A stretch of DNA of 64,000 nucleotides from Strigamia acuminata (GCA_949358305.1 OX442319.1:11346001-11410000), one strand, 5' to 3'. Shown: positions 30,510 to 43,400, numbered from the stretch's first letter. Made by a program: numbers and translations. Notes: generated by a model from the letters alone, not told the origin.

Positions 30510-31253
30510 CTGTTAGCAACAATGTGGATGTACTAGTGAGAAACGAAAACTTCTAAACTTAAACTTTGCTGATCTTGGATATTAGCTGTGAATTTCTACA
30601 GGATTACACTGAGTTTAGCCAATTCTGATTTTCTCTTACCTTATCTTGTTGTGTGGCAAACGATTAGCAACAGAATTGTCTGAAGGTTTATTGGTCTTGT
30701 TGGAACATCAAATCAAAGCTTTCTTGTTTTATTTTCGAAGAAGAGCCTTCTAAACAAGTTTGCGTGATTGAATCATGTGTCGAAATAACAATTTTGTTGG
30801 TTATTTTCTCACTAGCTGCATTCAAAAACTCTAAAACGTATGCAAAACTCGTTTCGTGTTTGTACGTGACGTGACGTGTACGTGTACGTGTACGTGACGT
30901 TATTCAATGGGAATGACGTCACCGTGTTACTGTGGTGATGCTTCTTGATTTGCAACATCCGGGCTAAATGCATTGCGTGTTCTAATTTCTTTTTTTTGGA
31001 TCCTAATTTAATTATATTATGTTTGTGTTCTTGTAAATTTTCATTTTCATTAATTTTTATTAAGTTGGAATCTAGTTTTTGCAATTTTCTTGTGTACCTA
31101 AATGCTAATCACTATTTACTTTTTGAAATTAATTAGAAAAATCTCATTAATGGTTGTGTGGGGTAAATGATGAAACCATTAGGCTTGTCGATTTATAAAT
31201 TATAATGAATGTGACATTCTGACACCACGTTGTTACTTATAAATTACCGTATT
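30510..31253 (-). promoter_or_regulatory. 5' region of unit D with a private CRE-bearing insertion
   Basis: A 5'-UTR intron (30510-30639) with the array-conserved GTAAGAGAA donor is followed by upstream sequence shared with unit E. Between about 30815 and 30930 unit D alone has an insertion holding repeated ACGTG/CACGT blocks (30865-30899) and a full palindromic TGACGTCA-type site (about 30914). Whether these act in transcription is inference. Confidence 0.5.
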
Positions 31254-32462
31254 TTAACACTAGAACTGCCGGAATATCTGACTACCTAGAACTGCCGAAA
31301 CGGGTCATTATGACCCGTTACATATAAATGTCGTTTTCAGCCATTTTAAGCCAATGAAACAATGCCACATTGTTTCCTCTGCCCTGCCATAGTTTTCTCT
31401 GCCTTACCACGTGTATGTTCGTTTATTATTTCCATCGTAAACCCGCACTAGAAGATGAATTCTACTGCCGTTGCCGAATTAAAGGCTGAATAACAACATA
31501 TTCCCCCAATGATTTGTTAGCAGGTCGGGAATTATCTTTCCCCAAGTATGGGAAACCATTTACTAAATATTTTGTTTCTAAATCTGCAGCTAGCCAAAAC
31601 TTCAAAACAAATTTATCCGGTTTGTTGCTCATATATTATGTGAATCCACACCTGGCTTTACTTGGAAACAATTGCTCGTCAACGGTTATATTTACACCTG
31701 GGTTGTAATGCATCTGACAATTTTCTATAAATGCAAGTGCAAACTTATCTTCCTTCAAACCGGCACTTCAATGGGACTTTTCATCAAACCGTAAAAACTT
31801 CGAATTTTCTTGGAATCGAAGTCTCGAATAGTGTCTCGAAAAATTGGCAATCCCCATTTATTAGACCAATAACTGTCTACAGATAAATTAGAATTAAAAG
31901 CACCTCGTGCCTAAACTAAACCAATAAATTTCTCCAATTCCTCAAACGTTAAATCCCACGAATTGTTATTCAACCATTGTTGAGCCTCAACAATTGTGCA
32001 GTTTTGAATATGGCGTAACATCCTTTTGTTGATAAATAATGATAAAGCAGAATTTGCACTTTCTATCGAAACATTTCGCATGGCAGCTGAGCTTGGATCC
32101 ACTCTACCACAGGTGAAAACATTGTGTTGAGCCCTTCTACCTACATCAGGCAACGATTGATTCACAATTTCCCAAAACGTGCCAACTCTAGCAATTGTAT
32201 GGTTTGGGTCCGCAGAGACCAATTCAGTGTCGTCATCGTTATTCTCATTTGGCTGCCCTTGGCCTTGTCCACGCGCTTGTCTTTCCCCTCGCTCGTACCC
32301 TCGTCCTTGCCCTCGTTCTAACCCGCGCCCATGCTCGCGCCCGGGCCTATGCTCGCGCCCGCGCCCGTGCCCGCGCTCAGACACTGGTTCTGCTGTTTCG
32401 GAAATTTCACTGCAATGACTACATGATGAATCTGATGAACTATCTTCGTTATCATTTTTCAA
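31254..32462 (-). pseudogene. piggyBac transposase, truncated and decayed
   Basis: An open frame from 32462 to 31911 gives the N-terminal part: acidic Ser-rich start, an unusual RG-rich low-complexity run (about residues 30-70), then the DDE_Tnp_1_7-type region with LSLFINKRMLRHIQNCTIVE and FEELEKFIGLV. Past a stop the next frame continues with SYWSNKWGLPIFRD, then NITVDEQLFPSKARCGFT (containing the first catalytic Asp in the TVDEQL context), a stop, and PDKFVLKFWLAADLETKYL up to about 31470. The rest of the catalytic core is missing. TTAACACTAGAACTGCCG at 31254 is a likely element terminus. In unit E the matching TTAA is unoccupied. Confidence 0.75.
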
Positions 32463-32528
32463 AGTCGCAATCGGAATCCTCTGAATCTGATTCGTTTTCT
32501 GAATTTAAATGCATGGTTTTTAGCTCCT

Positions 32529-33115
32529 GTTAGCAAACCTGTTAGCAACTATGTGTGTGCACTAGTCACAAACAAAAACGTGTAAACTTTGCACAGGATT
32601 GTACTAACTTGTGAGTTTAGCTAATTTGGATTTTCTCTTACCTCAGCTTGTTGTGTGGCAAAAGGTCAGCAACAGAATGTGTCAAGGCTTATTAGTCAAA
32701 ATCTTATAATACACAATTTATGATGACGTTGGAACATCAAATCATTGCTTGTTTGTATTATTTACGAATGGAGGCGTTCCAAACATGTTTGAGTAATTGA
32801 TCGTGTAGGTCAAAATTTGGTTTATTCTGTTGGTTCTGTGTGATTGCAGTGATGTTTATTTATTTGGAACATTTGAGTTAAATATTTGCATGTTGTAATC
32901 ATTTTTTTATGATTTTGATTAGATTTTGTTATGCTTATATTGGTTTTGTATCTTTCATATCGGGTCGTTGTATTTCTTTTAAATTTTTATCAAGTTGGAA
33001 ACAGGTTTTAAGCAACGTCTAATTTCTGCAATTTCCTGATGTAAACAGTTATTTCTATTTACTTTGTGAAATTTATATTTTAACTCTGAGGTATAAACCA
33101 AAATAAAAATAAGAA
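32529..33115 (-). promoter_or_regulatory. Orphan 5' region of a lost sixth channel gene
   Basis: The sequence aligns by eye along its whole length with the upstream region of unit A (52198-52427 and 54002-54300) and of B and C. It includes the CTAACAG acceptor before the missing exon 1, the GTAAGAGAA 5'-UTR donor, and the distal block ending AACCAAAATAAAAATAAG. No coding exon follows on the minus-strand downstream side; a piggyBac remnant takes its place. Confidence 0.75.
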
Positions 33116-33236
33116 TAAAATAATGTGGCCAGCCTGAAATCCTTACTAAAACCCATAGATAATCTATGGAGAATAATGACCGGACAAGTTTGTGCCAACA
33201 AGAGACAATTTTCTACCATTGATGAATTAAAAACTA

Positions 33237-33966
33237 GGCGCATTCGAAAAGTAATTTGCACTAAACGACCAGTGCAACTGGTAGTGTAAATTTCAAGTTA
33301 AACGACCCAATTTTCGAGTTTCAAAATAAATTTCTGTGTAAAATTCAGTAGTGTAAATTCAAGTGTAAATATTAAATTAGTCCAAATAATAACCATAGTC
33401 ATTATTGTTGTTGTTTACTCTAAAAAAAAAAACAGGAGATTATAAAAACATGATTATAAAATGTAAATTTATTTTAATTATTTGTATTATTAATATTTAT
33501 TTCCGAACGGGAATCGGCTGAACATCCGCCTCAATCGCACAAATGCGGCCGAACACCGGCCGCATTAGATCGCACAAACGCGGCCGAACGTCGGCCGAAC
33601 GTCGGCCGCATTCGATTGTACAAATGCGGCCGAACGTCGGTCGGACGTCGGCCGTATTCGATCGTACAAATGCGGTCGAACATCGGCCGCATTCGATCGC
33701 AAGAATGCGGCTAATACCTGCTAAAAAATTGGTCTTGCGATCGACATCGTTCCAACCGATCTAACGAAAATCCAAGATGGCTGCCAGCAAGACCCGATTT
33801 CAACGAGAAAACTCGTTGCACGGAGATTTTAAACGGAAACGTGGCGTACAGGCCGTTTCCGTTTAACCAGTTTACACGACATTTACACGAATTAATTCGT
33901 GTAAATGTCGTGTGAAAACGAGTGTAAACACGTTTACACTCGTTTTAATGACTTTTCGAATGCGCC
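33237..33966. mobile_element. Nonautonomous element nested in the Tc1 fragment
   Basis: It starts GGCGCATTCGAAAAGT and ends with the complement ACTTTTCGAATGCGCC, with TA on both sides. About 730 bp, non-coding, with CG-rich repeats inside (33538-33715) and a second inverted block near the right end (GTGTAAATGTCGTGT and its complement). Confidence 0.75.
33538..33715. repeat. CG-rich repeat built on CGGCCG / CGAACGTCGG
   Basis: Five or six imperfect copies of a roughly 30-bp unit such as CACAAATGCGGCCGAACGTC followed by GGCCGCATTCGATCG. Rich in CpG and palindromic hexamers inside an AT-rich setting. Confidence 0.8.
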
Positions 33967-34085
33967 TACTGTGATTGACGGATACTGGGGTAACATCTCT
34001 TCTGAAACTCTGGAAAATTTTATTGTATTTACAGAAATTCGTGTTTTTGAAGTAATCAAACGTAATGGAAAAATAATTGGTCAAT

Positions 34086-34875
34086 AAACAAAAAATATTT
34101 CCACTTTATTGTAAAAAATATTTGTGAATTGTTAAATTCCACAGATTTTTTGAACACCTGTTTTTTCATTTACAGAGTATTGTTGATATTTTAAATAAAT
34201 ATTATTGAATCAGTCTGAAAATTTAATCAGACATTACTTGAGTGGTATATTTAATAACCCTAAAAGGAAAATTAAATCAAAATATTAGAACTTCATTTTT
34301 TTTCAATTTTTCGTCATTCCACAGAGTTTTTGGACGGGGACAAATTATTTCACTCCCATTTTGGCTTAATTTCCCCCTAAAGTGGGTTTAATTCCCCCCC
34401 CCCATCCAAACTCCCCCAAGTAAACTAAATAACCCCCCTAACTGTACTTTAATTTATTAAATTAAGCCAAAATGGGGGTGTTTAAATCGATGCCTTTAAA
34501 GATTAGTTGTTTAAAGGTTACATGCTTGCTTGTCCCACACGCAGTGAGTGTTCTAGCCAGCATTACAATACAATTCAACATACACTAAATGATATACAAG
34601 TGACACAAGCATCAGCTTTTCACGTTCTTATTCCTTTCTTTCTTTGTGTAAATTACATGGTTTGCTTGTTGGATTGAAAGGTGACTTTATTTAAAGGTGG
34701 TTAAATGTGGCTCTTACAAATATAACTACGACCAAAGTTCAGTAATGTGTGAGAATACAGAGTAAAAGAAACAGCTACAATTGAGTTATGATTTTGTTTT
34801 GTAGATATTAGTTTTGGGTCATTACACAATAACCGATAATAACAATTTACTGTTCAAAATTTCCGATAGTTATAT
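34086..34875. other. Spacer and 3' UTR of unit C
   Basis: A small inverted repeat (CCATTTTGGCTTAATTT at about 34360 and its complement at about 34464) flanks a C-rich stretch. From about 34590 the sequence matches the 3' flanks of units A and B. AATAAA for unit C is at 34686-34691 on the minus strand, 185 bp past the stop. Confidence 0.5.
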
Positions 34876-37800
34876 TTAGTTACATTTACGTAAGTAACTT
34901 TCTAGCAATTGAAATAATGATAGAGCAGATGCTCCAAGAAAAAAGCCAAATAACGACCCAATGTCGCAAATTAATTTGACCAATGGCAGAGATAACTTTT
35001 CTTCAAAAATTTCTTTGAAGTTACTTTCAAGTTTAATTATTGCAATTGCTACATTTACAATGTTATCAAATATTTTATAATATGTAGTGAATGGTATGTA
35101 AATTGTATAAATGCATGGTGGATTGCAGTCGCAGCTGTGCTCAGCATCAATATTTAGATGGACATTGAGGTATGACCGGCGTGTCTGTTTGGCTTCAATT
35201 GATGTTTTGCAGTCAGGCAAATGTGAAGAATTGAAAAAAGGCAATCTAATGTGAATACGAAAAGTTTAATGACTACGTAGAATAGGAAGAATACGACCAA
35301 ACCTGCACTGAATGTTTTTTTCCTTTAGTTTGGTTTCAAAGCAGTTCTCTTCGCACAAGTTAAATTCCTCTAATGATACACAAGGATTTGTCGGAGTGTT
35401 CAATCTGCGTATCTACAATCCATTAAGAAATTTTAACAAACATTTGTCAACATCATCAACAGCTACCGTTTATTTGCTTACCATTTGTCTACTTAGTTTT
35501 ATGTTCGTAATAGGTATAAGTAGTTGATTTTCAGTAATTTTAAAGTTAATTCTTTCCTGTGTTTTCATTAAGTAAATCTAGAAAAATACAGTAGGCATAT
35601 TTTGAAGTCTTCAGGTGTTAAATGGGATGTAATGTAATCAACCAAATGCAAGAAGTAGTAATAGTAAAGCAAGAAATGTAAATTTAGGCTCCTAGAACTG
35701 GCATGATATTTGGTTCGGCAAGATTTTAAGACTAAAGGCTACCAGGTAGTTTACAATGCTACGAAATTTGACTGTTAGGCACAAAGTTCTCAATGCAGTA
35801 GCTGCTTTCAAAAATAAAAATACAATTTTAGTTTAAGTGTATTTTAACATTAAATTTTAATTTATTATATTAATGTTGAAGTAAAACACAATATTTTTAT
35901 TTTTGATTGCCACTAGTGAAACGAATACAGAATTGAAATTTTTGTTTTGTTTTTCTTGACACTTTACGCGAAATAATGCTTTTCAATATTTTTAAAATTT
36001 ATTTCAACGCAAATATAAATTTTGTGCCAACATCAACCATATTTATGTGAATTACTGAATATTGGACATGTTGTTTTTCATTTCCCATGTTAATTATGCC
36101 TGTTAATGCAGTTGATGGATGATATTCCATGATATCTGGAAGTACTAATTAAATTAAAACATACTGCTTTTGAAATGGTAAATACGGAGGTCGGAGAACA
36201 AGAGATTTTTGTTAATTGAAGAAGCTTATTTGAATTAAAACTGTCAGCAAAGAAAGTTATCATGGTCGTTGTTGGAAGATTGAAAGGAATTACCGGATTG
36301 TACTTTGATACATTTTCCAAAAACTGTATCCAAATAGGACAATTTTCCGAATTTTGGTTTAACAAGTGCTAATTTGTCTGATAAGACTTCTGTTAGTAAA
36401 TCCTGAAATTTAAAATCTTGTTATTTGGTACACTTCTAAATCAAAAATTTTTAGCGTGTAAAATATTGTTATTGCAAATATGACTGACATAGTTACAAAT
36501 ATTTACTTGGTTTTGTATTAATTTTGCAAAGAAAAAGATTATGCAAATTGTGATTCAATAAACAGAAAAACATGCAGTGGATGTGCAGTTAATTTTTTGG
36601 TGTACAACCTGTGTTTCTAGAAAGTTTTCGATATGACCTGTTGCGTTCCATAATTTCTGAGCATCATTTGCAAATTCAGATGGCAAATCAAGTAGTTCTA
36701 AAAGATCTACATTTTCAGCACTAATAACTGTGAGATTTTTAAACATCATCATCTTTTCCTTTTCATCTAGTATTGACTCGGGATAACTGCACACAACAAC
36801 ATTTGGAATTTGGATAAATCGATCTTGAGAAAGTTCAATGGTCACGTATACAGGATAATCTACATAAGTCTTGATTCGACAGTACGTAAAAAAGCAAGAT
36901 GACAGGAAAGAACATAATATGACGCATCTTCTAATTTGTACAGTAAATTTTGATAGCGGTGTGATACTTTGATAACTGTGATTAGTTGTTGTCTTCCATA
37001 ATTGTTTACTTTTTCGCATGACATGTTTTTCGAAACGGCTTTTCTTCTTTCTGTGGTAATTAGCTATTTCATAACCATTTTGAATGTTACGACAAACTGA
37101 TTCAACAATTGCGATACAAGATATTCCTACATAGAAGCCCATGTAGCCGCCAATGTCACACATTAATGAAATAAAGTCGTAACTAAAGTATTCTGTTAAT
37201 TCAAGTATCCTGCTGGATAAGTAATAAAAGTTGCTGGTATCTGTCAACTGATTAGTGAAGTATTGGTGAGAAGTATAGGCAATTTTTTTGCATTCTCTTG
37301 AACAATTGCAGGTGTAGTGGGGATTAACTTTCCAACCTATATCAGCGATTTCTTTGGAGTAATTACATGCTAATTTGTTTGCAACACATCCATTTTCCTG
37401 CATCTTAGGCAGAAATGGTAATCTGAAATTAAATTATGCTTACCGTATACTAGTATTAGAAAGAACATGGGATTTTTGGAGAAAGGTTTGGATTTTGTGA
37501 AATTACCCACTGTTTACTATACTGTCATTGTCCAAATGGCTGGTGCTCGGTTGGGGTTGATCGTGCATTTTTTTTTGTTTAAATGTGAGAATTGTCTCAA
37601 TCTCATCCACACACACAGACACACCAAGATAAACCCATAAACACACAAACACACACTCTTCTGCATATCATCATTTTGATGGATATAAATTAAAAACAAC
37701 AAAATAATAACATACTGGCATGTAAAATTTAGTTGCTTAAATTCTTGTAAGTAACATTCCAAGTGGCATTTTTCCATTGTAGAGACGTCTGTACAAGGAA

Positions 37801-39417
37801 ACAATTTTCTATTCACAAACGTGTACTAAAAACAAAAGTTAAATGTTAATAAATTTTGTTTGATTTTATTTGGCAGCATCTCTTGAAAATGCTTTGATTC
37901 AAAATGTTTATTAGTTGGTAAAACTATCTAGGATCATTATATGCTAGGGTTAATAATTTGTTCTTACGAGGTAAGGATGGGTTAGGAAAAGTAAGGTTAG
38001 GCTAGTATGCTATTTTAATTGTACAATGTTGCATTAACAAACTTCATAATGCTTCAATATCTGTTAATTAAATCATCTTACTTTTTTAGCAGTAAAAGAA
38101 AATATATTTTCTTCATACAGTTCTGCAAAAAGCATATCTGATGGTGGTACCATAATGAATGGATTGTATTGTTTTGCATGAATGCTTACCTGTAATAGTA
38201 ATGATTAGAATATACTGTATGTAGTGTTGTTTTCTGCTTGGATTGGTTCAGATAAGAAATGATTGGCACATGATCACTTTGATGTTAAAACAGGAAGTAC
38301 TACTTACTGCGAAGAACGGAGAAATTGAATGGACTTTTCTTTTTTTTTCTTTTACTTGTAGTTTTGATTCAGGACCAAGTGGTAATTTTTCATCTGAAAG
38401 GGGATAATCTGTTTTACTATTTAATATTAACACAAAAGCTACTTGCAGTGGAAATTGAAAATAAAATTACTATTTGTAAATTCAGTTGCCATGGCATAGG
38501 ATGTCAGAACCTCTCGAAGTTTAAACTTATTAGAATAGTATTTATTCCCCTACAGAAAGAATTAGGTTTAATGATTTTTGTGATTCTTTTTCGTTTCGGC
38601 TTGATAACTTACTCGTTTAAAAGTTATGCTTTTTATCATTTTTGTGAAATTAAATTTACTTATTACGGTTGTGAGTTGAGTATGGTTATCTATGAAAAAC
38701 CCCAAGTTATGCGTGCATTCTAAAATTGAAAAAAATGCATATTAACACTAGAATGGCCAGAGCGGTCATTTTGACCAACACAGCCATTTTAACCAGCTGT
38801 AGCAATAAACCCAATGGGTTTACAATGCTGTTATTTTTTTACTTTTAAAACATCATAAATCAGCAAATGTGGCATTTTTCTTTTAAAAAATAATGAAAAA
38901 AAAAAGAGAATTGACCTAGAACGGCCGAAAGCGGTCAAAATGACCGCTCGAACTAACGTGGGGGTTAATAGGTAAGTGGCGCCATCTATCAAGAAGCAAT
39001 GGTGACATATGTAGGCCTCAGCCACTTTGATTTCAGAATATTATTAATTAAAACAAGACCTTCATCAAATGCAGAGAATTATTTACCTGCCAAGCCAGAG
39101 CTGTCTGATATATATTTCATACTGTCATCTGTTTGAATTGATACAATCTGAATTGCTGGGTAATCACCAATTGCTTGCTCTCTGAAGGCTGCATCTACTT
39201 TAATAGGCTTTTTTGTGTACCGAATGATAACATTCGAACATTGATAAATGCATAGAGATAACGCAACAATGGTCGTCAACACCCGGCTTATGCGTTTTGA
39301 TTTTGAAGATGGTGGAAACAATGCGTTGTGTAGTGCTTTTTCTGTTTTGTGCACGTGGATGAACTCTCTGGCAATTCTTTTAATTTTCCTTGCCCTCAAT
39401 TTTCTTATGCGGTTCAT
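34876..39417 (-). CDS. Double-domain DEG/ENaC (pickpocket-like) channel gene, unit C
   Basis: Exons: 39417-39087, 38393-38308, 38189-38082, 37825-37716, 37422-36609, 36402-36294, 36135-36056, 35577-35482, 35412-35303, 35245-34876; 737 aa with no break. Same two-subunit architecture as unit D. Notable differences: YPES for HPES after the second PNVVVC; the tail of exon 5 reads NFLETQ with donor GTTGTA; exon 10 uses AGA (Arg) at the split codon; intron 8 is only 69 bp because most of it is deleted. Intron 1 carries the TTAA-bounded MITE shared with unit B. The 5'-UTR intron is 39427-39556. The ECD of each half keeps the family cysteine clusters (CNCSREC and CDCNPPC), and both TM2 helices keep CDIG and a GxS filter (GIS, GAS). 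Confidence 0.88.
38742..38968. mobile_element. TTAA-bounded piggyBac-type MITE in intron 1 of unit C
   Basis: TTAACACTAGAATGGCC at the left and GTGGGGGTTAA at the right. Inside, the motif CTAGAA(T/C)GGCC followed by CGGTCA occurs twice in direct orientation, as in the piggyBac remnant terminus at 31254 (CTAGAACTGCCG twice). Same site and sequence as the element in unit B. Confidence 0.65.
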
Positions 39418-39426
39418 GACTGGAAC

Positions 39427-40475
39427 CTGTTAGCAACAATGTGGCTGTACTAGTGAGAAACGACAACTTCTAAACCTAAACTTTGCTGATCTTGAATATT
39501 AGTTGTGGATTCACACGGGATTACTCTGAGTTTAGCCAAATCTGATTTTCTCTTACCTTATCTAGTTGTGTGGCAAAAGATCAGCAACAGAATTGTGGCA
39601 AGGTTTATTTTATTAGTTTATATCTTAGAGTACACAATTTATGATCATGTTGGAACATCAAATCATAGCTTGTTTGTATAATTTACGAACTTGTTTGAGT
39701 AATTGATCATGTATGTCGAAATTGGGTTTTTCCTGTTGGTTCTGTGTGATTGGAGTGATGTTTATTAATTTGGAACATTTGAGGTAAATATTTGCACATT
39801 GTAATTATGATTTTGATTGGTTTTGTATCTTTCATATCGGGCCGTTTTATATCTTTTAAATTTGTATCAAGTTCGTTACAGTTTTTAAGCAATTTCCGCA
39901 ATTTTCTGATGTAAACAGTTATTTCTATTTACTTTGTGAAATTTAGATTTTAACTCTGAAAGTATAAACCAAAATAAAAATAAGAAACAAAATGATTCAA
40001 TGTGCACAACTCCTCATTGTTTATTAATTTACAAAATCCCTCAACATATTATTCCTAAAATACAATTTTAAAATTTTACAATTTCACTCATTTTCTAAAC
40101 TTTTGAAATGTAGTTTTACAAGTGACACAAGCATCAGCTTATCACGTTCTTATTCCTTTCTTTCTTTGTGTAAATTACATGGTTGGCATGAAAACAGTTG
40201 GAATAAATCAGTTGCTTGTTGGATTGAAAGGTAACTTTATTTAAACGTATTTTGATAACAATACATAATATTGATGGTTAATTGATACTGAAATTCAACT
40301 GTGGTCAACTGCATTGTGATGTCCACCTGGCATTTGGTTTTTAAGATTATAACTAGGACCAAAGTTCAGTAATGTGTGTGTGAATTAAAGAAACATCTAC
40401 CACTGAGTTATGATTTTGTTATGTAGATAGTAGTTTTGGGTCATTAAACAATAAACGAATATAACAATTTACCGT
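39427..40475 (-). promoter_or_regulatory. Unit C upstream region and unit B 3' flank
   Basis: Contains the 5'-UTR intron 39427-39556, the conserved distal block to about 39990, then TTACAAAATCCCTCAACA (about 40029-40046), which resembles sequence just past the MYND-gene stop at 54567-54585. The rest is the 3' flank of unit B, with AATAAA at about 40236-40241. Confidence 0.5.
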
Positions 40476-43400
40476 TTAAGATTTACTAAAGTTACATTTA
40501 CGTATGTAAGTTTCTAGCAATTGAAATAATGATAGAGCAGATATTCCAAGAAAAAAGCCAAATATTGACCCAATGTCGCAAATTAATTTGACCAATGGCA
40601 CAGACAACTTTTCTTTAAGAATTTCTTTGAAGTTACTTTCAAGTGTAATTATTGCAATTGCTGCACGTAATACATTGCTATTAAACACTTTATAATATGC
40701 AGTGAATGGTATGTAAATCGTATAATTGCATGGCGTTTTGCAACCACAGCTGTTCTCAGCATCAATATTTAGATGGACATTGAGGTATGACCGGCGTGTC
40801 TGTTTGGCTTCAATTGATGTTTTGCAGTCAGGCAAATGTGATGAGTTGAAAAAAGGCAATCTAATGTGAATACGAAATATTTAATGACTACGTAGAATAG
40901 CAAGAATACGACCAAACCTGCACTGTATGTTTTCTTCTATGAATTTGGTTTCAAAACAGTTCTTTTCGCACAAGTTAAATTCTTCTAATGATACACAAGG
41001 ATTTGTCGGAGTGTTCAATCTGAGCATCTATAATACATTAAAAAGTTTTAGCAAAACTTGTGTCGGCATTTGTTCATTACTTATTTTAGTAGCTGTATTT
41101 GAAAAGCGTGATTAGATTTGCATTTTAAAATGTTTTCTTGTTTTCATGTTTTGGACATGCCTATTGTCATTTTTTAAGTTAGACTTGGACAACCCCCAGA
41201 CACGCAAATAAAATGTGATGATTTAAAATGTGTTTAGTCTTAATGATTTTTCGAATTCAGCTACTGTTGATTTTCTTACCATCTGTCTGCTTAATTTTAA
41301 GTGCGTAGCAAGGCTAAGTGGTGGATTTTCGGTAAATTTTAAGTTAATTCTTTCTTGTGTTTTCATTAAGTAAATCTAGAAAAATACAGTAGGCACATTC
41401 ATAAAGTTATTTAAAAATTGTTTTACTGTATATTCTTTTAAACAAACTTAAACGATTTTATGTTGAAACTGGCGTTTGAAAAGGAACAATTAAGATAAGG
41501 GGGTTTTGAGGTGACGCCATCATGTTGGGTCACCACCGCACTGCACTCGCAAAATAAAATAACCGCACAACCCTAGTGGTTATCATGTTATGCTTATGCG
41601 CTTATTTCTAACTTATAAGTTAGAAATAATGTATGCATAAATACATCGAAATTGAAATTGAAATTGTAGATGACAAAATGTATGACCATGACAGGATAGT
41701 ATGGCTTATTTTGAATTATTTGTATTCAACACTGGAAAAATTATGGCTTTACAAATTGTAAATGTTCCAAAAGTTAATGTGGAAATGTGAGCTTTTTAAT
41801 TTTTGTAAAGTTGTTGTAAAATCGAAGAAAAATTAGACATTTAACATTGAATTTAATCACTTTGTAAATTTCATGTGTAAATCAGACATTTACATTAAAT
41901 TTAATTTTCTTGTAAATGATTTGGAAAGTTAATGTATGAGTTTATCACCAGCTGGCGATATATTTCAAAAATAAAAAACTAATAAATTTACATTTGTTAA
42001 ATATGAGGTTGGTTCTATCAATTTTACTTCAAAACTTAATTAGAATATCATTGTTGGAGTTAAATGAAACAAAAAGGTGATTCGGTAATTTAACATTTTA
42101 ATTTGGTTTTAGAATTTGTAACAACCAGGACATTGTTGTGAGCTTGAATCTTTTGTCTTCTGTTGATTTTGTTCACTTTTTTGATTGAGGCTATGAATCC
42201 TCTGCATATCTTATGTGAGATTTGTATGAAAATTTCATGGGATTTATTTTCATGGGATTTATTTTCATGGGATTTATTTTCATGGGATTTATTTTCATGG
42301 GATTTATTTTCATGGGATTTATTTTCATGGGATTTATTTTCATGGGATTTATTTTCATGGGATTTATTTTCATGGGATTTATTTTCATGGGATTTATTTT
42401 CATGGGATTTATTTTCATGAGATTTATTTTCATGGAATAATGGAAATATTTACATGTAAATATTTTGAAATAAATTATAATAAATTTAGAAGTTAAAAAT
42501 TAAAAAAAGAATTAAAATTAAATTTATTGTTAAAACTGACAAATTTAAATTAAATTAAAATAAAATTTATTGTTAAATCTGGAAAATTCGAAATTTACAA
42601 ACTGTAAAGTTATTTTGCGTGTTCATTGTAAAATGTCTTTTTAATTTTGTAAAGTTATTGTTTAAAACAAAAATTTACAATCTTTGTAAATGTGACTTTA
42701 AAATGCCGAAAGTTCAAATTTACATTAACTTTTCAGCAATTAAAAGACGTGTAAAGCCATATTTTTTTCAAGTGCAAATCCTTTGTTTTCCTTCTAATCA
42801 GTCGAAATAAAAGAAAAATTTAAACACAAAATTTAAATATGTGCATGTAATGTAATGTGATGTATTGTAATCAACCAAATGCATCAAGTAGTAAAGTAAA
42901 GGAAGAAATGTAATTACTGAATATTGGACAAGTTGTTTTTCATTTCCCATTTTAGCTATGTAAGTTAATGCAGTTGATGGATGATATTCCATGATATCTA
43001 GAAGTAGTAATTGGAATTAAAACACTAGCTGCTGTTGAAATGATAAATAAAAGAGATTTTTGTGAATTGAAAAAGCTTTTTTTAATTGAAAATATAAGCA
43101 AGGAAAGTCACCATGTACGTCTTTCATTTATTTATTTATTTTTTGTTGTTGGAAGATTTTATAGGAATTACCGGATTTTATTTTGATACATTTTCCAAAC
43201 ACAGTATCCAAATAGGACAATTCACCAAAGGTTGGTTTAATAAGTGCCACATCCTGTGATATGATTGCTGTTAATATATCCTGAAATTAAAAGTCTAATT
43301 ATTTAGTACAATTCTAGATCAAAAAGTTATAGCATTTAAAACATAGTCATTGTAAATATGATTTACAAAGGTACAAATACCATTAAAACTTTTGTTTTGT

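Larger units (their letters stand above)
33116..34085 (+). pseudogene. Tc1/mariner transposase C-terminal fragment, split by another element
   Basis: Plus-strand reading gives PIDNLWRIMTGQV and QFSTIDELKT up to 33234, then after a 730-bp insertion VIDGYWGNISSETLENFI to the TAA at about 34085. The P-I-D/E-N-L-W motif is the third catalytic position of Tc1/mariner transposases. Everything upstream of it is missing. Confidence 0.6.

Noticed and set aside
36555-37403. Two separate genes back to back instead of one fused channel gene
   Set aside because: No stop, splice acceptor or initiator ATG in suitable context lies in the linker, and the linker stays open in all five copies.
42191-42440. Open frames of repeating MKINP / FMGFI over the 15-bp array
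   Set aside because: They exist only because the 15-bp period preserves every frame; no start context or homologue.
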